Part shown: piece after piece, positions 21,701-32,607 of the stretch
Position numbering within the stretch: the stretch's first letter is position 1
How the letters are laid out: each line of letters opens with the position of its first letter
Assembly (NCBI RefSeq): GCF_043290135.1
Contig: NC_134710.1
Span: forward strand, 203,754,192 to 203,818,191
Reading direction: 5' to 3'
DNA: 64,000 nt
Origin: Rhipicephalus microplus
Lineage: Eukaryota; Arthropoda; Arachnida; Ixodida; Ixodidae
Notes under the pieces: generated by a model
The model's input: the letters and a program-made list of their open reading frames with translations, nothing else
Database searches by the model: none
What the model was told of the DNA's origin: nothing
Translations under genes and position numbers: made by a program

Positions 21701-22635
21701 TGGCCAGCTGCACACAGTGTCAACGCCACAAACGCCCGTCTACTGCTCCGGCTGGTCTTCTACAGCCCTTGCCACCTCCAAGCACACCTTTCCAACAGGT
21801 GGGCATTGACCTCATGGGCCCTTTTCCTAAGTCGGCTAAAGGCAATCGCTGGATAACTGTATGTGTCGATTACCTCAAGCGCTACTGCGAGACGGCGGCC
21901 ATACCAACCGCAACTGCCAGCGACGTTTCTGTGTTCCTGCTGCAGCACGTTATCCTCCGACATGGCCCACCTCAGGTGATCATCAGTGATCGTGGGCGAC
22001 CATTTACGGCAGACATAGTAGAAGAGCTGCTTCGATTGAGTGAGCCCCGCCTTCGTCACTCGTCGCCATACCATCCGCAAAGAAATGGGCTCACGGAGCG
22101 CACCAACCGAACAATTGTAAACATGCTCTCTATGTATGTGGCATCCGACCACAAGAACTGGGATGACGTGCTACCATTTATAACGTACGCGTTCAACACC
22201 GCTAAGCACGAGACAACAGGCTATAGCCCCTTTTTCTTGATGTACGCACGACCGCCACGGCACACACTCGACACAGTTTTGCCATTCTCGGCGCACGAGA
22301 ACCTCTCAGTCACCGAAATCCTCTGCCTTGCAGAAGAAGCGCGTCGCATTGCTCGTCTACGCACTTTGGCATCACAGGAAAAATTGAAGGTACGCTATGA
22401 CGTCCGCCACCGGCCTGTAACTTACCACCCAGGCGACTTAATGTGGCTGTGGACTCCGGTATGAAGACGCGGGTTATGCCAAAAGTTCTTGGCCACATGC
22501 GACGGACCGTTTGTCGTTCTCGACAAAATCACGGAAGTCACATACGCAATAGCTCGCCTCACGAGAACTGGTAGAAGAGCGGCTAAAACCCAAGCAGTCC
22601 ATGTCGCTCGACTGAAGTTGCACACACCAAGGTGA
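21560..22635 (+). pseudogene. gypsy-1 integrase with GPY/F-like C-terminus
   Basis: The HHCC zinc domain spans a frameshift: the two His (MHDDPTSGHLG, 21597-21630) are in the RT frame and the two Cys (CTQC, about 21715) are in the next frame. The core from 21667 has GIDLMGPFPKS (first Asp), VIISDRGRPFTA (second Asp) and HPQRNGLTERTNR (Glu), a complete DDE set. A TGA at 22462-22464 interrupts it after GDLMWLWTPV. Reading on in the same frame gives CDGPFVVLDKITEVTYAI, a GPY/F-type module, up to TGA near 22635. The enzyme would insert the cDNA into the genome. Confidence 0.92.
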
Positions 22636-22665
22636 ATCGGTTACCTCGCCCAGCGGGCTTCGTCT

Positions 22666-22678
22666 GCGAGGGGAGGAA
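22666..22678 (+). other. gypsy-1 polypurine tract
   Basis: GCGAGGGGAGGAA lies directly before the 3' LTR, the expected plus-strand primer site of LTR retrotransposons. Confidence 0.8.
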
Positions 22679-22861
22679 TGTTACGCATGCCTTGGAAGAA
22701 AACAAAGATGGGTGAACATGCTGGCTGCCCCAGGCTGGAGGAAGAAAGAAGACGACGACACTGCGATCATCAACCTGTTGGCCGCTCCGGCGCTTCTCTT
22801 CGCGACCAAAATAAACGGCCCCCTTCAGCCGTATACGCCCTGGTCCTCCTTGTGCGTAACA
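22679..22861 (+). repeat. gypsy-1 3' LTR
   Basis: 183 bp, starting TGTTACGCATGCC and ending GCGTAACA. It is nearly identical to the 5' LTR (three differences counted by eye). Confidence 0.95.
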
Positions 22862-23640
22862 ATATATATGGTGTATGACATGGACACCGATGCTGGCGGC
22901 AAACTACTGCCGAGAGAGTCTATATAATTGCTAACGCAACAAAATCAATTCCCTACAGCTTGAAGCACTGTTTGAGAAATTTCACTTTTTCAGAGAAATT
23001 CGAGAACTTTACAATAACTGGCCCATTACCGTTGGCTCTAGGTCAACCAAGTCTATGTATTCTATCAATACACACCGAGTCACTTTTAAGAAAATTCTTA
23101 ACAATTTTGTCATTTACAAAGAATCGTAGTGCATTACTATCTTCTTTTTCAGTTTCAGGAATGCTGTAAATTAGGAGATTTGACCTATGTGGGTGGTTTT
23201 ATAGGTCATCGACCTTAAGCTTTAGACCGATAATAACTTTCTGCGTATTGCTCACCATTTCTACATATAACACGGCAGTTTTTCAACAAGTCAGGCTAAA
23301 TCTTGCAGTTTAGCATCGATTGTGGCCAATCAATTTTCTTTGACTTCTTTCAGGTCTTCGGAAATCTTTCGCAGCTGTTCAATTGCTGCTGCGCTGTCGG
23401 GACAGGGGTTGGTCCCGACATCGCCCTCAGCAATAACAATAAACAAGTAGCATGCATGCAAGCATCAATCAAGTCAATGAGCAGCCTCGGGCAAGGCAGC
23501 ACAACCAGGAATACGTTGTTTGAACGGAGGCACTTGACTTAACATTTTTTTACGTGCCCAATAAGCCCGAAAGTGTTAACGGTCGGCATTCCAAGCCTGC
23601 TGCTATGCCCCTGGGTCAAGCGTTCTTGTTCTATTCAACG
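22862..23640. other. No recognised feature
   Basis: The target flank of gypsy-1, then AT-rich sequence. A weak possibility is that 23300-23640 is the 5' part of the following LINE relic (ORF1 remains). Confidence 0.35.
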
Positions 23641-26600
23641 TAGGTCGATGCGTTGACAGTGAAACATTCAAATCAGTCTCTGTATTGGCATTATCTCTTA
23701 GAGGCATTACCTGTTATTTCCATGTGCTTTTATTCTCTGAGACATGGACCATTAGAAATGATGCATCACCTCACATATCAAGACACAATTCAATATATTT
23801 AGGTCGGGAGAATAAGAAGGGGTCGGTACTGCAATTTATGTTATGGCAGAAGTTTCTCAATAGGTACTAGAAGAGCATAGGGTTAATAATGATGCTGTAG
23901 ACTTCCCGGCACTGCTAATTAAAGCAATTACTGTGGTCAAATATAGGTCACCAATGGGAAGAAAAAGTCATTTTATCACTAGTTTGGAGACTCCACTTTT
24001 CATGTTTCTTTCTAACTACAAGCTTTTACTTTTGGGTTCCATCAATGAAGATACAATCTCTGATGATACAAATGCAGAGACTTGATGATCTTATTGTCTG
24101 CTTGATGATGCACAAACAAAATAAAGTTTCTACATCTACGGCTAGTACACTCCACATCTGCGTCTCAAACCAAAATGAAAACGATTTAAAGTGTGGAATT
24201 GTTTGCAGGATCTAAGCCGTCATTTGCCTATACTTTGCATGATGTGTTCGGAGTGCGCCTCCCTGATTGAGCCTATATGATTTGAAGGCGTATGGATGAT
24301 GCCGCAACAGACAGTTTTTTACGACATTGCACGTGTCCTTGATTAGGAAAACTTGTACAACAAAAAATACCATCGATACAGCTTATGACTTATATTTTAT
24401 GTTATTAAAAGAAATATATGATAAAGCTTTCCCTCTCAGTACGTACAGAACAGTAATAGTAAGGAGTATCAAAAGGTTTTGGTAAGTGCAGCACTCTGCA
24501 AACGACTCAAGAAAAAAAAAACTCATTGTATGATGTTTTCATACAGACACGAAATCCGCAATTGTTTATCAAATATAAAAGCTGCAGAAACAGTTGGACC
24601 CTGACAAAAAGAAAGTGAAAAGAGATGTTTTTGAAGAGTTTTTGAAAAAAATTGATAACCCTGAACAGGTCTGGGAGATAGTCAAAGCCCTGACTGGGAT
24701 AAGATTACAATAATATATAGAGTACAAAATTGCTGCTCCAGTTCCTTCAATGCAAGCTGGAAAAGATATGGCAGACCTCATGAATGAAGGTTTTTTTTAA
24801 CTCTGGTACGTATCAAGTTCCTTATACGATACGAATTATTCATTGCATATTGTTCTGACGAAATCATCTGTGTTTTTGCAACCGACTGACTCCACAGAAC
24901 TTACACAGATTGTAATTAGGTTAAAGAACAATGTGGAAGCTGGCGTGTATGATATACGTCCTGTGTATATCAAATTTATATCGCCATTATTTTGGTGACG
25001 CTCTTGTCCACATTACAAATCTTACTCTTAATGCTGGTATCTTCTCACAAGCTTTAGAGACAGAAAACGTTACACGAATATATAGCATCAGTACACGAAG
25101 TCTGCTTACAAATTATCGCCCTGTGTCGGTGCCCCAAAATATCACAGGTTTTCGAAAGCAGTATTCATATCATAATATTATGTTTCGTAAATAAGTACAA
25201 CATACTAACGAAGAGTCAATATTGCTTTCAAAAAACAAATAAAGCGAGCCGGCACTTACACTTGATAAACCTAAAATAAACTATTGTCTATTGAGAACAG
25301 AAATTGCATGCTTGATTTGTTTTTCCTTTTGGACTTGAAAAAAGGCGTTCAACAGGAATCCATTATGACTTACTGCTTAACAAACTGTCCAGACATTGCA
25401 CACGTGGTACGGCATTGAACCTGGTTGACAGGTGCTTAAAAATCTTTTTTAAGTAGACAAGGTAAATAACATCACTTCTTCCAAACTAATGTTAACGCAA
25501 GGTGTTCCACATGAATCAAATCTAAGCCATCTTCAATTCTCGCTTTATAAATATGATCTAGTAAATATCCGTTATTCTCTTAAAATAATTGTGTTTGCAG
25601 ACAACACAGTGATAATTTTTGTATCTAAAGAGCTAAAAACACTCGAGCCAAATGTTAACGAATATTTATCATTTTTATCATGACGTTCGCGGGAAAATCA
25701 GATGCAGTTATGCGCGAAAATACTACGTACATCATATTTCACACAGTGCATAAAAATATAAATTCCGAGATGAGCATTACATGTTAAGGGGAGTGTATTA
25801 ACAGAGTTGCAAAAGACAAAAAAAGATTTTGTGTAATCCTTGAAAAGCACCTATACTGGAACGCTCATGTCGATAGCCTAGCAGTGAAATGTTTATACAT
25901 AGCGGCTGTTTTCATATCTGCGAGGCTGATGAAAACAATGTATCATGCTCTATTTTGCTCAAAATTATGCTATGGAAATTTATTTTTGGAACCGCAAACA
26001 CAACATACCTATAATACTTTAATAATATTACGAAGACGTTCACTACGTTGCTTTCAGCAGTAGGAGGGCAAGCCACGGTACTCAAGAAAAGAGTCGTTAT
26101 TTATAAAGCATGCCATGTTAATGACTAGCCAAATATTCTACTTCAAGCTACCTCAAGTTTTACATTGTGAAAAAGCAAAAATATTAAGAGAAAAAATAAT
26201 CAATGTACTGCTTTAGAGCACAAAAGCGACACGTTCTAATAACACAAAAATCATTATGGTAAACAAGGTATAAAATATCAAACCATGCTTATTCTTGACT
26301 AATTAGAAATCGAGTTAGACTTCGATGTTAGTCCATAGTCCGAACCTTTGTAAGAAATACCTAAAAAGGTAAAAATAAGGTGCTCACTGTCAGGGTTCAG
26401 CCTAAAATAAATGTTTCTTAATATTTTTTGTATAAATATGTGTTTCTTGTTTCTGTAGTATGATCTATAATACAGTGGTTTAGATATACTTCTGTCTTTA
26501 ATTATATGTTCATTTTTATTTTGGAACATAATATTGTATTTCAACAAATGTTCCAGAAGAAATGCCATTGTTATACTTTTAGTTTTTTTGGTAATTCAAC

Positions 26601-26830
26601 TTCTGCACAAAAGAATCTGTTTTATTTCAGGCATTAGGTATTGCGATTTGTGTTTTTGTCTGTCTTTTTCATTCTACTCTCAAACGAAAATTGTATGCTA
26701 CGAATAATTTCCTATGTATTTGTTGTTTAGTATCTTGGTAAAACCGGTACAGAGGCCTTTTGTCAGGTATTACATTACCTTTTGCTTCTGTACCTTTTCT
26801 ACTGTAATTAAAGAAAAATAAAGCAACCGA
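23640..26830 (+). mobile_element. Old L2/CR1-like LINE relic, plus strand
   Basis: Scattered LINE motifs occur in the expected order. The endonuclease-like VLLFSETWTIRND is near 23715. RT fingers are at 24890-25130 (VYDIRPVYIKF, NYRPVSVPQN). Motif A remnant LFFLLDLKKG is near 25320. Motif B remnant TQGVPHESNLSHLQFSLY is at 25492. Motif C remnant IIVFADNTVIIF is near 25590 (FADD changed to FADN). A late segment resembles the LINE C-terminus near 25980-26090. The A-rich end AATTAAAGAAAAATAAAG is at 26807-26824. Many stops make it an ancient copy. Confidence 0.6.
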
Positions 26831-28431
26831 ATCTAAAAACGTACTTTTGGCTCCAAAGTTTAACTTAGCATTTGGATGGCACAGGAAATGAGCTATACGT
26901 TAAATAAATCGCTCCCTTGCTTAAGCGGGGTAAGGCTCAGTTTAGAAATTGCTAAGATATATGCAAAACATCTAGAAATATATAACCTGCCCTTTGAGCA
27001 GGCATCAAACACCAAATGAAAGAAACCATTTTCAGATAAGTGGCTAGGACTAAAGAAAAATTAGCGTAGTACTTAAATTTGCCGGCTGCCTTTGCAGAAT
27101 CGGACAACATATCGTTTGTAAGTGAGGTATTAGGACGATCGAAATAGCTCAGCATCAAGGGCGCTCTGCAGTCGTTGACTTTAGAAATAGAGTATCCGAC
27201 GAACTCCTTGTGATGTCGTAGCGGTACAATATTAAGTGGTACTGACTGCAACTGTAGAGAATTAACTGCTTCGATTTCGTCATCACGTAAGTTCTTATTG
27301 CGAATTTGACGGCAGCCTTTGGTTCAATCCTTTCAACTGCGATTTCGAATGCATTCATGCAGTATACATTATTTGTATTGTCATGGCGTAGTTCTTTCAA
27401 GCAAAGTGAAGCATGTAATGAGGAATTGTCAATGGATTCAGGGAGTTAGTCATTTTTAGGGAACTACAGAAAACCACAGTCGTTTTATAAGCCTTGTAAC
27501 ATAGCCACGGTCTCCTCGATAAAGGTAACAAGCCTGTTCCGAAACATCTGGCTTTAGGTGTTTTACGTTATCTTAATTGTGATTAAACGTGTTTTCTCCA
27601 AAGGTCACTAGCACACGAGCCTTCGTCATCCTGAACTAAATAATTGCTTAAGTCAAAAGTTTATTCTTTATTCTGAGTAATTATAGTTTCAAGTGGTTAC
27701 GTTCTACTTATTCATATTTGCACTAAAAGATTTTGATATTTAGTTATTCAATTAAAATATTGAAGCTGTTTGCTCAGACAACTGGATACTTTAGGTCTAT
27801 TTTTGCTATCCTTGACTCTAGTTGACTATGTTCTGGCTATTTCGACGAATTTTCCAATATTTTTTTATTCTTCTCAGTCTGGCGGCCCTCTAGGCACCGC
27901 ATTCTTCACCAGCTTGCTTGAAATCTGTACCTTTATTTTAATGTGTGATGTCCACAAATTTATTTGGACAGAAGTCGCCGGCACAGAATAGAGAGAATTG
28001 GCACGTGGCTAAGCAGTGTTCGCGCCTATGTCCTCCATCTTGCCATTGCAGCCATAGCGCTTGCTCAAAGAGCTAATTTTTTTTCTCAAATGCACGTGCA
28101 TTCCACCTTAAAAAACAGTGGAATTGCAACCACTTCCATATATATGCGTAACAGTTTCACTTGTAAAGCCTCATCGTCACCCGAACAAAATCGCGCAGAG
28201 AGCTTCTAAAAGGAATCCATGAACAATACTTAAGGTGATTCTCTCTATGCATACTTTTGTGAGAAAGACACGCGATTATGAGAGCACTCATAGGGCAAAC
28301 ATGGCGTACCGTGTATATTCCCGGAAAGTTCAAACTAATTATTATGCGATGTATGGTGAAATAATGAGTTTTCACTAAGGAGTTCTTACGACGATTTGCG
28401 CACCACTTGTAATAGGCGTAATATATTATCC
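26831..28431. other. AT-rich region; possible weak exon near 27890
   Basis: Nothing firm. A polypyrimidine stretch ending CTTCTCAG at 27877 resembles a splice acceptor and is followed by an open, hydrophobic segment (FFTSLLEICTFILMC) in the plus strand. It might be an exon of the same kind of membrane protein as 30443, but composition and splice evidence are too weak to call it. Confidence 0.25.
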
Positions 28432-28660
28432 CTCACCGTGATCTTAGGATTATGGTGCTATACTGCTGACCCGCATGTTGTGGGATAAACTCCCGACAGC
28501 AGCAGGCACTTTTCAACAAAGGAAGAATGTGCCAGGACTAACCACGTGTTCAAATTTAGATGCAAGTTACCGAACCCAAATCTTCCGAGCCATTCACTGC
28601 AACATTTCTCAAATAATGTGGTGGTTTTGGGAAGCAAAACTACAGAAGTCATCGTATTAC
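28432..28660 (+). mobile_element. Degenerate tRNA-derived SINE
   Basis: CTCACCGTGATCTTAGGATT, then CTGCTGACCCGCATGTTGTGGG, align with the SINE head; ATGTGGTGGTTTTGGGAAG aligns with the tail. It is strongly diverged, with several small changes and losses. Confidence 0.65.
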
Positions 28661-29320
28661 GTTCCTATATGATCATTCCTGGTTAGTATATATAAGTGCA
28701 TTTCTGAAATGCAGGACAATTACATTTCGTATGTGTAGGCTGTAGTTTTGCAAGTATCAGTCTCTTGCAATGAGAATAAAATACTGTGCCGGTGACGAGT
28801 TTTATACCCAAAATATTATTGCGCCTGAGTTAAGGAATAATTATGCAACAAAAGAAGCTACCTTTTCATTTTATTTTCGGCTATAACCAGTTGAAGTAAT
28901 TCACTAGTCTTAAATGACTTCTACACTAGGAGTGGTAGAAGGCTTTTGAAAACATGAGGTGAGATCTAGGGGTAAAAATTATTGCAGCAATGACCATTTC
29001 CACGGACGCCCAGACACTTACATCAGCTCCATACACTATATTGTGACCCTTCTCCTGCTTACGACATGTAAAAATACGCACTCTTTGCAACATTTTGCTT
29101 TTTAGGTATTTCTGTTAAAGCTTGTTGAGGGCTTAGCAGCTTCCAATTCGTTGTGTACGAACAACAATCAATGCTGGAAGACAAAGACGTAAAGGAAAAC
29201 AAGTTGCTTGTGTGCCACGATCATACTTTTTACTTCTAAAAAACTTTTTTTGTTCTCTCAGTAATGTATAATTCGTTGCACTCTAGTATTGTATAACGAT
29301 AATGCACCTTGTTTTTTTAA

Positions 29321-29322
<2 letters not shown>
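28661..29322. other. No recognised feature
   Basis: AT-rich sequence without a supported gene or classified repeat. Confidence 0.35.

Positions 29323-29385
<63 letters not shown>
29323..29385. repeat. (AT)n microsatellite
   Basis: About 31 uninterrupted AT units. Confidence 0.95.
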
Positions 29386-29386
<1 letters not shown>

Positions 29387-29755
29387 GTCTGATTTTCTGC
29401 TTTATCGTTATTTCGTTTGTTTACTGATGCCCCCTTTACTCAATGCTCTTTAGTGGGCCTGTAAGGTATTTTGAATAAAAAAATAAATAAATGTTCTGTC
29501 ACAGCAGCACTTTTTACGCTTCGTATGTAATTACTGGCAAACAGCACTTTTTTCTCGTCTTATTTCTTGTAGCGTTATTTTTCGGAATAGCTCGTGTTAT
29601 GGAGCCATGTTGAGCAACCTCAGCTTCACACTTCTTTAATGTTTAAAGCATATTTAGAGCTACCGAGCAAGGATTGCCAAACGTGCATAGTGTATGAGCA
29701 ATACAGCCACCTCATATTCAAACGGAGAAAGTTGAACACTTGCTTTTTTCTGTGA

Positions 29756-29999
29756 GATTGATTGATTGAGATGCGGGGTTTAACGTGCCAAAACCACCAA
29801 GGAGTTTGAGAGATTCCGTAGATGAGGGCTTTTAATATTTCGACCACCTGGTGTTCTTTTCACCTGTACACAAATCTCAGCAAACGGATATACAGCATTT
29901 TCTCCTGCATCAAAAACGCAGCCGCCCCAGCCGGGATTTAATCCCATGACCTACGGGTCTGCAGGCGGATACCTCACCCCCTACACCCGCGATGTGGCC
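29756..29999 (-). mobile_element. tRNA-derived SINE (Ruka-like), minus strand
   Basis: The tail, read on the plus strand, is GATTGATTGATTGAGATGCGGGG, followed by TTTAACGTGCCAAAACCACC. The head lies near 29940-29999 with the B-box complement CCGGGATTTAATCCC. Similar T-rich words ending GTGAG lie on both sides (29743-29755 and after 30000), a plausible target duplication. Confidence 0.85.
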
Positions 30000-30442
30000 T
30001 TTTTTTGGTGAGAAAAACGACGATAAAAATATCAGAAGTGCTTAAACGGGATGGAAATATTAAACTTGCCTGAAAGGTGAATATTAGGCTGTAGCCACGT
30101 TATGGCAACAAATTGGTTGGTCTGCCAGCTAATTCGCTTCCTCCTACGCACCACCTGCTCGGCCACAGCTGAACCATCTGCATAGCAATGGTGTCGAAGG
30201 GTCGCAGCAGAGACGCTGCAGCAGAAGGTATGAAAACAAAAATCGGCGTCAAAATTCAGCCTACGATGTGACCACTTCATTAGCACGTTATATATGTCGT
30301 TTGTAGTTTATGTTTATGGTAAGGACATGCCAAGAGCTGCTCATATATATTGTTTATAGTTTATGCTCATGGTGAGGTACTGCGTATAATTTATGATTTT
30401 ACACAATCGAACAGCTTGCAAAAGCAGCCCATATGCGTTATG

Positions 30443-30690
30443 CAGCCTATCTGGGCATGGTTCCAGCATCCAAGCACCCGACGGCATCAGCTGGAGCTCA
30501 TACTAGCCCTAATACTGTCGATCACCATGATGCCCGTGCTGTACATGGCATGGGCATACGCTGTCTTGGATGTGGCTCCGAACGTGAACTGGACCGTGGC
30601 GATGGTGTTCGCCCCTTACCTCCTCTTCCAGACCACAACGTGGATAGGATTCGCAGCCTACAGCTTCTGGTACGCCGTCAGGGCACACTC
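30443..30690 (+). CDS. Candidate host exon, two-TM segment of an unknown membrane protein
   Basis: In an AT-rich neighbourhood this frame is GC-rich at third positions (for example CTG, GTC, TTC and TAC codons dominate from 30490 to 30690) and open for 149 codons (30350-30799). The coding-like core runs from about MQPIWAWFQHPSTRRHQLE (30440) to SFWYAVRAHS (30690). It holds two hydrophobic helices: LILALILSITMMPVLYMAW and, after a short NVNW loop, VAMVFAPYLLFQTTTWIGF. After 30690 codon character is lost; the GT at 30691 (TCG|GTGTCT) is a possible donor. The upstream border is an AG near 30433 or 30445, or an internal Met. I do not recognise the family, so no function is claimed. It could also be a gene fragment or pseudogene. 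Confidence 0.45.
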
Positions 30691-30888
30691 GGTGTCTGTC
30701 AGATTACACTTACTGAATGCAGTACACTATATAATTTTTAAATGCGTTGCACTTCAGTGGCCCACCTTGTCCATCCGCAGATCTCTTGTGGCACGGTAAC
30801 GCTCACATTCAAGTGGTCAGTACAGGCCTCAGACAAGGTTATAGCAATGTTAAAAACCAAGCCAAATGAACAATACAAGTCTAAAATC

Positions 30889-30970
30889 AGTGGCGTATAA
30901 ATCAATGGGGCATGTGGGGGGTTCAAGCCCCTCCCCGAAATTTTTCGTCTAACACCCCCCCTACCACTTA
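30889..30970 (+). repeat. hAT-like transposon terminus (left)
   Basis: CAGTGGCGTATAAATCAATG, then a G-rich and C-rich run with CCGAAATTTTTCG, resembles hAT-type ends of the form CAGNGGCGTAGCCAGAAATTTTT. It could pair with the opposite-facing end at 37881-37913. Confidence 0.45.
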
Positions 30971-31408
30971 CTCAACTTATTTTTTTTTTCGTCGCTTCGC
31001 GCTGACATGGTTTAGAAAGTAAGCGCTGCTGCTATCACAATATCATTTCTGAGCGTTTGTACAATGTATAAAGTCTGCATACGGAAAAACGTGTCATGGT
31101 GTTCCTCAACGTTATCATTCTGCGGGATTTTGGGCAGGAATGTCGGCTGCGAGTGTTTCAAGTTGGCTCGGCGACGGAAATAATGCTCAAGCGGTGGTCA
31201 TTTTTCTACCCGCCAGAGCAGTTGTCGCCAGAGTCGATCACTACAATTATTTTCAATAGGGATAGTTTTGTTTTAATGGAAACAGCAAGAAAAAGTTGAA
31301 AATTCTGATAGGGCACGTTCAAGCATAATAAAGTGTTACTCTTACTCAACCTCAATATATACTCAACCCAAAGGATAACATTTTTTTAACCTTCGCACGT
31401 TCTGCTAA

Positions 31409-31450
31409 CATCTAAACACACACACACGTACGAACACACACACACACATG
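31409..31450. repeat. (CA)n-rich simple sequence
   Basis: Interrupted CA dinucleotides (ACACACACACACGTACGAAC and onward). Confidence 0.8.
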
Positions 31451-32398
31451 CACATACGCGCGAGCGCGCAACATAATATTCGGTTTATACACCTAACTCA
31501 GCTTGTATGCGAGTGTACAATATATACCTTTACTATGCCATAAAGTATAAGGCACTCCAAAGTGTTGTCTAGTGACGAAGGTGCAACACAGGCAAAGGGG
31601 CAAGCTAATCACAGCCTTAGAAAGCCGTACTAAAATACTCATCGTGTAACGTAGTTTAATAAGTAAAAGCTTGATGGTCATAAACCTAAAGCAGCGTAAT
31701 GAGAAAAGCAGTGTGGGCAGCTATAGTGAGCACAAGCTTTATTGTCAGCACTGTGGCAAACAGCGCAAGAATAAGAAACATATAGCTGAAAAAATATATG
31801 ACAAATTATATAAATATAAATTTATTCGCTTCATATGTTTGTTTCTTTACACTGAACTGATTTGAAGGGCACACCGATCAACTTCTGCAACAATCGACAT
31901 GACGCACGACAAGAAACGAACAGAATGTACAAACGTAAGTGAGCGTGTTATAACGTAAAATTACGAGCAATATAAGGAGTAACCACAGTTTTTTAAAAGA
32001 AATGAAAGAAATTTTGTGCAAGCAATGTCCCACGCCACGAACAGACACTATACCTAGCGGAATACTGTTGATTATCTTTTTTTCAGTAGACACAAAGATT
32101 ATCCTGCGCATTGCATGTCAAAAGAAATGTTCCATGTACGTCTCCTCAAATTTGCTAGAATTGTCACATGCCAATTAGGGTTGGTGCAATGTTGTTCACA
32201 CCTTTCGTATCCGCTAACCACATCTGCAAGTGAAACGTGCCATTGAAAAGCAAGGAGTAGGCAATGGGAGAGAAGCGAATCACTCTGCCATGCTGTCGAA
32301 GTGATTTTCAGCAATAAGTCTGGTACAGTTGAACTGGCTTCCTTACAGCGGTATGTAAAGTAGCGCGGACTGACTTTACCAAAACCGTCTTTTTGCTA
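31451..32398. other. No recognised feature
   Basis: AT-rich sequence with only short chance frames. Confidence 0.35.
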
Positions 32399-32607
32399 CG
32401 CGCCAGGGTGATCCAGTGGTTATGGTCCTCTATTGCTGACCCGTAGGTACTGGTATCAAATCCCTGTCATAATTTCAATGTAAGCGAAAATGTTTGAGGC
32501 CCATGTGCTGTGATTTCGGCCCATGTTAAAAAACAAGGTGGGGAAATTTCTGGAAAACCCCACTATGGCAACTCTTGTAGTCATATCTTGGTTTTTGGAT
32601 GTCCATT
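32399..32607 (+). mobile_element. Degenerate tRNA-derived SINE
   Basis: CGCCAGGGTGATCCAGTGGT, CTATTGCTGACCCGTAGGT and GAGGCCCATGTGCTGTGATTT match the head and body of the SINE in order; the tail is altered (GGTTTTTGGATGTCCATTAAG). It abuts the 3' tail of the RTE copy on the other strand. Confidence 0.65.

Larger units (their letters stand above)
17526..22861 (+). mobile_element. Full-length Ty3/gypsy LTR retrotransposon (gypsy-1)
   Basis: A 5,336-bp element with 183-bp LTRs (TGTTA...TAACA), a primer binding site directly after the 5' LTR, gag, protease, reverse transcriptase, RNase H, integrase, a polypurine tract and a 3' LTR, in Ty3/gypsy order (integrase after RNase H). It lies in a TA-rich microsatellite, with ATAT or ATATAT on both sides as the likely target duplication. 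The LTRs differ at three positions (about 1.6%), so insertion is fairly recent, yet the coding region has several frame breaks and lost catalytic residues. It is unable to move on its own. Confidence 0.95.
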
